NCBI RefSeq assembly: GCF_004027225.2
Contig: NC_044277.2
Coordinates: 89,044,283 to 89,108,282 of the forward strand
DNA length: 64,000 nucleotides
Direction: 5' to 3'
From: Strigops habroptila
Lineage: Eukaryota; Chordata; Aves; Psittaciformes; Psittacidae
A program made the translations under genes and the position numbers. Positions within the stretch are counted from its first letter, which is position 1. Each line of letters begins with the position of its first letter. Under the pieces are notes generated by a model. The model was not told the origin of the DNA, made no database searches, and was given only the letters and a program-made list of their open reading frames with translations. Positions 11,925 through 23,600 of this stretch are shown piece by piece.

Positions 11925-14534
11925 CCTGATAGTAAAATTTGTTTATTTACAGTGTTATGTATTACAGGAAAATCAGTTTAAAAAGTCTGTGCTGCTTTTT
12001 CTTCAAAGTTGCAGCATTTGGAAGATGTTAAGACAGATCTGAAGTTTTAAACATACCTGATTCCAGCCTTCCCAGCTGGTCTGGATCTGCAAGGTGAGAC
12101 CATCTTGGTTTTCCTATTTTATTTTTTTTTTTTTCCCCCCTAAGCCCTTTGAGTTTTGAGTAAGGCATTTATTTATTTATTCTTTTAAAAGAGGTTTCAA
12201 CAAAACAAAAGACAGTATCTGTGGGTTTGGTTGCTACAGTAAACTTCAACACTTAGCACGCTGACGCTGTCCACCTTCATAGTCAAATGCATGCTTTGCC
12301 ATCTAAAAGGTTATGGACTCCATTCAGTCTAAAATCCATGCTGGGCCACACGATCATTTTGTTACCTGCCTCAGATGAATGATTCAGCTAGTTGCCTCAT
12401 GTGCTAACTTGTCAGGTCTTCCAATTCCCTCTGTCTCTGCGCCTGTTTCCAGTATCAGCCTGCAGAGCTCTGAAGCTCTCCCTTTACTTAGGGCTGTGTC
12501 CAACACCTTCGGTCAAACCCACTCATTTCTTACAACTTCTGAATATCAACCAGAAAGATCTGCAAACGGAAGCTTATGAAAGGGCCAGTGAGAAGCTTTT
12601 GAGTTGTGGTTGGTTTTTTTGGTTGCTGCCTTATCTCCTCATTGAATGTTCTGCTGGAGCAGAAAGGTTTTGTCCACATTACAATGGAACTGTTTGGAGA
12701 CAGGTGAGATCTAATCGGACTTTTAAGCGCAAATTCAAACAGAGTTACAATCTGAGACACCCACTCTGTGTAATTTTCTTCTCTTGCTTTTGTTGGACAA
12801 ACCTCTCTGTTCTTCCTTGTACTGTACCACTTCCTAAACCCTTTCCCTTCCCACCCATGAGCCCTCGTGGCTGCAGTCTCTGAGGCTGCCCTGCATTCAC
12901 ATCGCTTCCTGGGGCAAACCTTCCTGCCTTTGCACCTGCAGTCTCCAAAGACCCCATGGTGACAGACCACCTAGAGGGGATAACTGACTCAGGAGGTGGA
13001 GAAGAATTGGAAGAACGGGATTTGGGACAGCCTCCTCTCCATGTGAGCCTTCTATGGCTGCTTGGTCCCCCTGTACTGGCCGCACATGTGGTTTGTCCCC
13101 TTCCTGCCCTGGAACCCCATGGGGTGATGGGAGGGAGAGGACGTGGTCCCTTTACACAATTGCTTCAGTCCAAGGTTCTTGCTGGGATGGGGCAACTCAG
13201 AAAGGTGTTTTTGTTAAGAGAATTTATACACGAGGCTGGAAGAGACCAGAACTACTTCATTGTGAAAAAGAGGAAAAAGGCTGTGTCCACTTTTAGTAGA
13301 GATTTTGAAGGGGGCTAGATAAGAAAACTGTAAGAGCAGATCCCCAAACTAACCTTGGGTATTCTTCATTTCTAATCATTGAAGTTGGAGGTAAATGCTG
13401 CTAACTGAAGCAGAGAGGATGGTGACCAGCTATATGAAACATAAGCTGTTACAGCTGCAGACAGCAAGCATCTCCTTGCTTTCCCTACAGAGGATTGTGC
13501 CTCAGTCCTATCTGTTTCTCCAGTCAGAGACCAGCCTGAATAAGGCCCACCTAGCACAGAAATTCCTATATAATGTGCTTTGCTTATTGCTGAATTGACT
13601 TTAAAGATTTTCTGGTTCTTCAAGTCTATTAATATGTGGCATGTCTGTTTGCTTCGAATTACAGTATTTGTATAGGATTAACTTTGTGCATGTTTACATT
13701 CAAAGGATTTATCTTCAGTAAATTGTTGAGCTCCTATTTCCTTCAAAATCCATTTACTCAGAACTCCTATTGATCTGGCACATCCAAAATGACTTGTTCT
13801 GCTCAAAAACATGTATCATGATGTGATATCATGTATTCTAAATACCATACCGGGCAGCCCCATGTGCTACCATTCCATCCCCCTTAAACAGCGTGCTTCT
13901 GCCAGCCTTTGTGGCATCTGAGTCAGGTTGCACATACGTAAAGCAAGCGAGCACAGTGCATGTCCTTCCTCAGGGCTCCCATACGACCAAGTGGATGGCC
14001 GCATCTTGCTGGTGTCTGTGGAAGCTTTGGGGAACAGCTGGGAAGAAGCAAAGTGGGTTTCGTGATGCAAAAGTTATGATTCTCAGTGTTCCTCCTCTCC
14101 CCTTCCTCCTTTTCCTGACTACAGCCACAGTTTAGCTGAATGTCTTGGGTGGATTGTAAAGCCTTGCCTCAAGACCTTTCACATACATAGAAAGTGCTCA
14201 CTGCATTAGTCTGAACAGAGTCCTAACCTTTTGAAGGCATTGATGGATTTATCCATCAAGTGTTTAATAAGGCGTTTTTGTGTCAGCATTAGAGATCACA
14301 AAGGTTTTCTTTTTCACAGGAGAAAGATCTTGGCCTTCTTTGTTCCAATGGTGATCTTTGACAGAACAAGTTTGTTAAAACCTAAATAGTGGTACATTAA
14401 TAAGTGTCTGGTATAAAGAACTGATAAATGTAATCAAACAGGTTTTAAGCTAAAGCTTGTAATTCAGTCTTTTTTTCTCTCCTTTTTTTTTCTTTTCTTC
14501 AGAAAAAAAAAAAAGGGCACAAGAAATACCATAC
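11925..14534 (-). other. ELOVL2: ELOVL2 3' UTR (extent inferred)
   Basis: Sequence downstream of the ELOVL2 stop up to the candidate poly(A) signal. It contains overlapping AUUUA-type elements in AATAAATAAATAAATG (12167-12182), an A-rich tract at 12122-12134 (- strand), and a pyrimidine tract immediately after the stop codon. Longish frames at 12392-12883 (+) and 12530-12970 (-) overlap each other here. They look like chance consequences of locally low stop density. Confidence 0.4.
11942..11947 (-). terminator. Candidate ELOVL2 polyadenylation signal
   Basis: AATAAA on the - strand (TTTATT on +), with a CA and a T/GT-containing stretch just downstream. It would give a 3' UTR of about 2.6 kb, similar to the long 3' UTR of mammalian ELOVL2. 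Alternative hexamers lie at 12168-12181 (three overlapping AATAAA in an AATAAATAAATAAA run). The choice is a guess without transcript data. Confidence 0.35.
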
Positions 14535-14663
14535 TTATTGTGCTTTCTTATTGTCCAGGAATCCATTGGCAGCAGCAAAGTAGTCCTTGTGGAAACCGTT
14601 CTTGATTTCTGTTGTGACAGGGGTTTCCTTTGTAGCTGTTCTTGAAGGTGCTTTCTGGTATGT
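14535..14663 (-). CDS. ELOVL2: ELOVL2 exon 8, C-terminus and stop
   Basis: The acceptor is CTTTTATAG (- strand). It encodes residues 256-297: [15 protein letters not shown], then [14 protein letters not shown], ending NKKAQ and TAA at 14535-14537. The cytosolic tail diverges from human but keeps the NGF..YF.AANG block and the terminal KKxx signal. Confidence 0.95.
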   Translation of the reverse strand, partial: TYQKAPSRTATKETPVTTEIKNGFHKDYFAAANGFLDNKKAQ

Positions 14664-17600
14664 CTATAAAAGCAAAATCCAAAGTTAACACTTGGGTTTA
14701 TTTAGTCCCCCACAAAATCTACTTATGGTTAACTGCAAAATGGAGCTGTCTGGTGTTTCTTGATGCAGATGTATATATTTGCTTCAAACTGTGCTCAGTG
14801 AACTGTATTATTTGCACTGCCGTAGGTGATATTACCTTACTAGTATTACTGTAACACTTCCTAATGTCAAAAGAGATTTTAAGTTCTTTTCACTTAAAGA
14901 TCTATGTATGCAGGCAGCCTGGGGCATTCCCTGCTAAAAAAGGTTGAAGTAAACAATACAAAGACAGAGCTGCTTGTTTGTTTGTTTGTTTTTTCCCCAG
15001 GGAAGGAAAGAGGAAGAGTCAAAAAGGTGCCCAACAGAGCAAGTTCAGATCTCCTAAGTCCTGACTGTGGTACCTGGCTTGCTATACAAGTGCAGAAGAA
15101 CTGACCTGCAATGGGGAGGTAACTGTTACTGAATAACTATTTTGCAGATGTTATTGTAGCTATCATTCTGAACTGATGTGTATTTTAATACAAACATATT
15201 TTAAGTACTGAGGTTCTTTCTACATGTGAGCTGATCAAGACTGCTATGCAAAAAGTTCTCTGTTTTCCCCCCACTGTCTTCAGAGAGCTCTTGGAAGACT
15301 GCTTACCTTGATATAGAAGTTTATGAAGAGAATGACTAGTGTGGCCATATAGGAGGACTGGAACATGAGACAGCCAAACGGGAATCCGCATGGCTTCACA
15401 GCTGCACTGAGTGTGTGCACAATAGTGAGCAGAAATTGGACCTGGGGAGGAAAGATCATGCACAAGTATCTGCTGAGAAAGTGTCAATGCTACCTAAATC
15501 AGGTATAATAATGCCATCTAGTCCTTCTCTGTTGAAGTTTGAATACTCTTGAAAATTGCCCCTTTCTGAACCTGTGAATCTATTCTGAGGGTTAAGTTAA
15601 AATGGCCCTCTCATGGAATAAAAAAAACCTAAGGGGGTCAGATTTCTAAAAATATAAGTTTATAGGACTATTTGGCAAAATGAAAGCACTTTTTCTTTCT
15701 TGTGGGTTTTTTTTTTTTTTTGTTTTAACAGGGGTTGTTCTATCCTCTAGACCATGTCATGCCAGCTACAGGTTGTCTCTGTTACTGGGAACAAGTAACT
15801 TAAGAAAACTTGGAAGACTCCAGACAATAGCTTTAGAAGTCTGAACAGAAAATGGAAATCCCAGGTCAGGGGAGAAATTTTGCATGAACGCAGTTAAAAT
15901 GGGGACAAATGAAGGAAAAATGAGACAGAGAAGGAATTGTAGAAGGCTGGCTGTATTTAGGACTGTGAACTGTAGCCCATACTGGTGCATCTGATTCTTC
16001 CAACCAGCTGAGCATGCCCTCAATCCAGTGTGCTGAGGTGCGTTTCAAACAGGGCAGAGTTGTTCAGCTGCAAGGATGGTCTCAGCTCAGTGAAGAGGCA
16101 TTTGCTAAACACATTTCTACACAGGTGTGTTCAAGCTCACTGCAAACATCTGAACTCCCATATAATATGAATAGCCCCCAAGATAAAAAAGTGAAACGAA
16201 CTTTATGTCACATCAGGCCTTATATCTTGTTGATAGGAGCTTTTGATGTGGCTCGGCTTTTTGGGTACAGCAACTGCTGGAGTAGACTTCTAGAAGACAG
16301 ACAACTTCCGTCTTACATAACTTTGCATTCTGTAGTCGTACCACGGTGTGGTAGGTTAACCCTGGTTGGCTGCCACTTCCTCTCCTTAGTAGAGTAGGGG
16401 GAGAAAACAAGATGATGAAACTTGTGTATTGAGATAAAGGCAGGGAGGATAATTGGTAAAATTTGCCAACTACAGTCACAGGCAAAACAGAATTGAGTTC
16501 AGGAAGATTAATTTATTGCCAATTAATAACGGAGGATAGTGAGAAATAAAATTAAAACCACCTTCCCCTAAGTCCCCATTTCTTCTCAGGCTCAACTTCA
16601 CTTCTGGTTCTTGTACTTCCTTCCCCCAAGTGGTGAAAGGAGATGGGGAATGTGGGTTGCAGTCAGTCAGTATTGTTTTGTCTCTGCTGCTCCTTCCTCC
16701 TCACACTTTTACCCTGCTCCAGCCTGGGGTCCCTCCCATGGGACACAGTCCCACATGAACTTCTTCAACGTGAGTCCTTCCCACTGGCTGTAGTCAATGA
16801 AGAACTGCTTCGGTGTGGATCCTTTCGATGGGATACAGTTCTTCAGGAATGGACTGCTCCGGTGTGAGTTCTCCACCGGCCACGAGTTCTGCCAGAAAAT
16901 CTGTTCTTATATGGGCTCTTCTCCACAGGTTGCAGCTTCTGTCTGAAACCTGTTTCTGTTTGGGGTCCTCCATATCTCCTTCTGCTCCGACCTGGGTGTC
17001 TGCAGGGTTGTTTCTCATGTTTCCTCACTCCTCTCTCTCAGGCTCTGTGCAGCATTTTTTACCCTTTATTAAACACAACATCACAGAGGTGTCCCCAGCT
17101 TTGCTGTGATGGGCTCAGCTTTGGCCAGCAGTGGGTCTGTCTTGGAGATGGCTCTGTTGATGATTTTTATAACTTTTTAATCAGTCCATTTGCCATGATT
17201 AAGCAGTGTCCATTTTCTATGCAAGAATTCTATGGACTACAGACTTTCTACTCTATTGTAGGAAATGTTTCTAAGCATTATTTCCTTTATTAAGTTATGC
17301 TGGGCCACTTATTCTCTATGATACCTTTGTTATATTTGAATTCTAACTAGCTAAATTCTGAAAATGACAATATTTATCATTCATTTTGCCTTCTCTGGTG
17401 TTCTTAAGGATTTCTGGTACTTAAAAATGAGAGTAAAATAGATACATACCAATTGTGCCTGAGTGAGGTATTTCTTCCACCAGAGATACTTGCGCATAGA
17501 GGGGATGACTGACAGTCCGTAATAAGAATACATAAGCACATGGATAAAGCTATTCAACGTGGGTCCAAAGAAACCTATAAAAATCCATTAAGGAAAATGT

Positions 17601-20600
17601 CAAGTCATTTGGAGATTACTGTTGTGAAGTCTATTGAACCCAAAATATAATAAGGCAAAGGATGCTGCTACTTCAGCTATTTCAGTATGAAATGTAAGAC
17701 CGTATCAATCAGTTCTGGTTGTCCAGTAGTTCTAGTTCTTGAATGAAGGTGTATTCTTATTTAAAACCAAACAAGCTCAAACAGGTATTTTAATTAGTGA
17801 TTGTGTAAGTAGTAAAGTATCTTGCTAAAGCATAATCAGATTGATACATACAGGAGTGAAACCTGTAAAAATGCTATTGCATTCTTTCATCATGATTGAC
17901 ACTGACTTTACCAAGGTCATGACTTCCTCCTACATTTGCTTTTGGAGTAGGTCTTGTATGTGAACACTCTTGTGTACTACTCAGTAGTGTTATCCTGCCT
18001 AAAAGTGCTTTGAAGACAAGTAAATGTGAGAGGCGGTGGCAGCTAAGTGAAAAATCTATTGCCTAACGCTCAGATATTTTTGGCCCGAACTTTTAACCAT
18101 GCTTTTAATTTTACTGCTGTCTGCAGGTGTTCAGCAGTTCTGAAAGGCTATGAACCTTAAAGGTGCTATCATATAGGACAGTGACGCACTTGCTTTGCAT
18201 GGTGATGTGATTCATCTCCAGCAGCAGGTGACTTACACCCCAGGTGATGAAGCGAACAGAAACTTACTTTGCCCACAAGGTATCCAGTTCAGAACACACC
18301 ACCAAATGTTAAACATAGTGGCATGGTGATACACATGAAGGAAGGTGATCTGGCTGCTTTTCTTTCTCAGTACAAAGAAGATAGTGTCCATGAATTCGAT
18401 TACTTTGGAAAAGTAATACCACCACAGCACCTTGGCTACCTGTCAAGCAAGAAAAAAAAGAACAGGAGATCGATATCTATTCATAAAAGGGCTTAAATAT
18501 TGCTGCACTTCATCAGTCCCTAGGCATGCAACTTCCCCAAAGGCATTAATATCTTACTGAAGGAGGAGCACAAGCTTTGGCTTCAATTTTATTTCCCTTT
18601 TGAATTAGGCTGTTTAGAAAAAATGCATTATTTCTTTAATGTGATTGCATACATATATAGCTAAATTAATTTTAAAAATACAAGCTTTAAGGAAGGGTTT
18701 TCTAATTGTTCTATTTTTTTCTTCAAAGATAGTTGCGTGGGGTTTTTTATGTTCAGGGTTTTGTTTTTTGATCTATCTTGGTTTTTAAGGGTTCTATCAT
18801 TTACACTTTCTTGGCACAGACCAGATTTTACTGGCAGCTGCTGCTGCTTAAATAATCCAAATTTGACACTCAGTACAATGGAATATGTCCTCCTCTAGAG
18901 CTGAGACACTTTATCAAAGCTCAGGATATGTCCTAGGACAGTTAAAGGCAGTTGAAACAAAAAGGGGGAAAATACCTTGTTGATGGGAAAAGGTATTTAA
19001 GCGACCTTTTCTTTGCCATGATACAGATAAATTTTGAGGGTTGGGGGAAATTCTGTAAGTTAACCATCTTTCTGCTCTTGAACTATACCATTATCTGGAA
19101 AGTAAGCCTGACATGGGAAGTGACAGAGAGTTAATGCATGGAATTGCTGTGATGCAGAAATTAGGGTTGAAACCAGAGATGAGTCAAGCCAGCAATGTCT
19201 GCAGTTTTCCAGAGTTGAGTTGGGCTTAAAACCATTCCCAGCTACAGCCCAACAAGTGTTATGTTTTAAATGATTGATTTTTGTTCCGAGTTTTCAAATG
19301 ATCCATATTCTGTGTTCTGATCACAAATCTTGGTATATGGCTTTTCAAAATACTTCCTGTCATGCTTTCCACTGCAAGGATGCATCTGTGTTGAATAGAA
19401 AAGATGACACTTCTACTAGTTATTAGGCAAGCTGATTAAAACCCTTATGTTAAAGATGTTTCCAATAACATCCTGATAACTGCCGTGAACACAGAAGTGT
19501 GTTGTGCCAGTGGCATGGAGGGCAGGACTGCTGTGGGTACTGGGGGCTGAGCTGCTGCTTTGACTTACCCGGATGTCGGCCTCCCCTGCACTGTGAAGGT
19601 TCTGGCACTGCAAGTTGTAGCCTCCTTCCCATGTGGCAAGGATGAGCTGGAACAGAAAACAGAGCAATTATGTTCATGAACAGATGTAACAGTTTTTACC
19701 CCTGTGTTTTTTCTGTGTTTATTGGGAAAAACAGCATGGAAGTACAGTATGTTCCTACTCCTTTCATGAACTGATGCTCTTAAACCAGACAACTTAGTAA
19801 CATCTTCTGTTTTGAAATGGGAAAGGCATCAGGTTGTGTTGGACATGTACACTGAAATGGTATATCTTTTACATTTCTTTGGCTTTAGAGCCTTCAAGGC
19901 ATCCATTAAAATCTCTTGCTACTTAATGCAGTGATCCTCACTCTAAAGCTCATGCTTGAATATTGTATCTCTGCCCTGAAGCAGTATGATCAGAGCTTAA
20001 CACAGCTACTTGTGCAAAACTGTCCTTGAGAAAAATTCCCTGATGCCAAGCAAGCAAACAGAAAGCAAATCCAAAGTAGTGCAATGGGAGAAATATCTCC
20101 TCATGCTGTACACATCTCTTTTGCCTACACTGTTTAATACAGGATGAAGCAGAGGACAACAGACCATAGTGCTTGAATGGAGACATGAATAGACATAAAA
20201 ACCATTTCTTAGATTTAGCACATGTTGTGCTGGGTAGCAGACAAAGCAATGAGATGTTGGACTACCACATTGTGATGGAGCAGAAGCTTTCTAGAAAGCC
20301 ATGTGGTGGCTTTTGATGTAGATTATTTTTATAGTAATAACCACCTAAAGCATTCGGCAGCCCTCTTGTTATAGGGAGCATAATCTATTGCCTGTAAATG
20401 CTATGTAGAGTTCATGGATTTTTTTTTTTTTTTTTTTTAATTATTTTGTTTATTGAATGTATGAAAAGTGTTGTTTTTTTGGTGGGGGTGCAAACAACCA
20501 TTCATATTCTGGGGTCTGTCTCCCTCTCTACAGAGGATGCAGTGAGTGATTGTGGGAGAAATAGATCCAAATATTACACTGTAAGCAGAATTGCAAGACG

Positions 20601-23600
20601 CTGTGCGAAGTGGCTTGCTTTCAACTCAAGGTTTTCTTCAGACAGAAGAGTACTCTCCTGTGTTGAGTGTGTGACAGTCTACAAAAATGAAGCAGAGATT
20701 CTCAGTGATAAAACTGAATTAACTTCTAGAGTAAATAATTTTTTAAAAATTTATTATTGATAATATTATTTGATAATTAGGGAGAATTATCAGATAGCCT
20801 AGGAAGTTTATTATAAATTTATCTTAAAAAGCAATAAAACCTGGAGAACCAGGGTCTTCTGTTATTTGTCCTCCAAATTGCAATTCTGTGATTGTCCCTG
20901 AAATTCCCACATAGCCGGTGTGTGTGGCCAAAATAACCCACAGAGATTGCAGAGAGAGATAAAAAGACGATGAATTAGTGTTTTGCAGATAACTGCTATA
21001 TAACAACCAAAACAAACCCACTCCTTTTTGGAACACCCTGTGGTTTTGGTGGATTCACCTACAGTGTGTGCCAGAGGGTCACCAAACCAAACAGGATGGG
21101 ACCAGAGTCTAAAAACATGTTAAACAACAGAAAACTAGCTAGAGATCTTTATACAAATGCTTGGTGCAGCAGAGATTACAACTTGTCTTGCCAACTTGGC
21201 CTCTGCCTGGGTGTTATGCCTGCAAGCACACTGGGCTGGGGCATGTGGGCTTCTCCCCTTTCCCTGCTCTGCCAGGCAGGTGGGAATGGGGGGCATGGGT
21301 CACATCTCTCTGCCTAACTTAACCTGCAGAGGTGCTGAAGAGAAGGGGGTTAAAACTCCTTGAGAAAAGCAAATTGTGCCACTTCATTTCCCTATCATCT
21401 TTCAAAAGGCAGCTGAGTGGCAAAGGGGTAATTTCTGTTCTCAAGAGTAGGGGGAAGAGGGCATGCAGTTCCCCAGCTCTCTCTCCTGTGACATATCCTT
21501 GGCCCCCAGATCTATGCCTGTGCTGTAGCTGGCAATAGGTAGCAGCTTTATGAGGGATGGGGAGACATAACTGCATGGTTGCTGTTCGGGGTAGCTGCTG
21601 CCTTTGTGTACTCTCCTGCCTTGGATTTTCTCTCCAAATAAGAGGTGACTGAGCTGGTGTAAAATACCACTCTCTGCAGGGTTTTCTGTAATTTCTTTTG
21701 TTCATTATTCCATACAATGCCGGTTTTTGCAGGTCATACTGTGTGCCTATTCTCTAATTGTTTGATTTGGCAGAAGAGTTCCCTCTGATTTGTGTCTGTG
21801 TTTCAAGAGCCACAGCTTATAGTTACGATCTCTTTTGACTGTCTTAACCTTGCTCTTTCATGTCAGCTTTTCTGTAGCTCAACATTTCTTTTCTTTGTTT
21901 TAGGTCCTTTACGTATTGCTGGGTCTCCTTCAGGGAAAGAGGAAAATCTACTTTGACTTTTGACTGCTCTACTTTGCAAGCCAATTTTCAAGATTTTTGG
22001 CTAACTTCCTGATAAAAAAAAGTTAGTGGGGAAACTTGGAAGGCAGAGAGTATGTTTTGGGGATCCTGGTGATCCTAGGCCATGACTTTCATGTTGGCTA
22101 TCAATAACATGTAAGGGAAACAGCTTAACCAATGGTACCAAATGAGCCAGCTGCATGCCTGGAACAGAACCTGGTACCTTGATGCAAGATGTTCAGTTAC
22201 TAGGGCTTTTACTTTCTCATACAAAACTCACGTGTTACTAGTACTGTTTCAGTTATGTTCCTTTTCATATGCTGAGCACTCTAACAACTCTGAAGAGCTG
22301 ATGGTATTATTAATCATCCAGAGATGGTGCAAGTGCAGCGTGTATTAAAGAGATGAGAAATCCTCTCTCTCTCAAAATACAAATTCTCTCAAAACCAATT
22401 CTTTGAATGCTTTGCATTCTTGGCAGCCTATCCTGAAAATAATATTAACACACGCATTGTCTGAAGCTATTTGGAAAATCAGATCACATAAAGAGGAAAG
22501 TGCTGCTTGGGGAAAAATTTCTGCTAAGTAGCAACATCCTGTCAATTAGTAGAGATTTTGTATTTTGCTGTTGCCCTAATGTTGTTCTTAACAGATTCCA
22601 GATTTTACACTAATAAATGACCTTCTCTCATCTACTCAAGTGTAAACAGCATGAGGATTCACAACACTTGCTCATGCTCTTTTGTTTGTTTTATGTATTT
22701 TTAATGGGGAATCCCATTGTTCAGGAATAAGAGCAGTTCCCCTATAAGAAATCTCAGCTAGGGTGGGGGACAGGCAGGCAGTAGGTGCCAGAATATGGTG
22801 CCAAAACTTCTCACCTTGCTAAGCAGCAACAGCTTGTACCCAGGGGCCTGTGCCCTTCTTATTACAAGCTTTTAGCCTTAAAAATCTCGTAGCTGTAGCT
22901 TGTTCTTGCATCCGTCCCTTACAGGTAGGCTAGAACGGAAAGCAACATGATTCTCTGAATGGATATTCCTATTTCTACCAACTGGGGTGCCTCTGTGCTA
23001 TTTGAGTTGTAGCAAAAGCTCTGTTCATGTTGGGCTTTCTCAGAGAGAAAATACCTGGAAGCAACAAGGTATTCCCCCATGTCCCAGAGCAGGAGAAAGA
23101 GGGTAAGCCATCAGCATCTGGCTGGTTAACGGTCACTAGTGGTGTTCGTCTGGGTTCAATTCTAGAATCAGTACTGTTTAATATGTTTATCAATGATCTG
23201 GATGCAGGAGTTGAATGCACCATTAGCAAGTTTGATGATGATACTCAGAGGATGAAAACTGAGAAGTAAGGACAACATGTCCAGCTAGAATAACTGCGGG
23301 CAAGGACAGCAAAGTCAGCTCCTCAGCTCTCCAAATTATTTGATTAAGATAGAGGAACACCTGGGAATTTAACTTTATTCTAGGTTACTACTTGCTCAAA
23401 AGATCTGTTTGCTTTTGTCTTTACATTTCACCACTTTACACTGCACTCAGTGACCTTTTGCTGTCTGGGTTTTTTTTCCTCACTTCTCCCTTCTTCCAAA
23501 CGGTAGAAAGGTGCACACGATCTTCTGGTTTCTGACTTTGTTGCCTTTGTCTTGCTCCCCTAAGGTTAAGACAGTCTTTCTGTCCTAATTAAAGAATTAC

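Larger units (their letters stand above)
15442..17449 (-). other. ELOVL2 intron 6
   Basis: Phase-0 intron of 2008 bases (donor GTATGT). It holds a 15-base T-run (15707-15721) and the LTR-like repeat at 16347-17162. The rest is unremarkable. Confidence 0.8.

Noticed and set aside
12392..12970. Overlapping 163-codon (+) and 146-codon (-) open frames
   Set aside because: They overlap each other on opposite strands in the presumed ELOVL2 3' UTR, with no domain, no splice logic and low-complexity composition. They look like a local shortage of stop codons.
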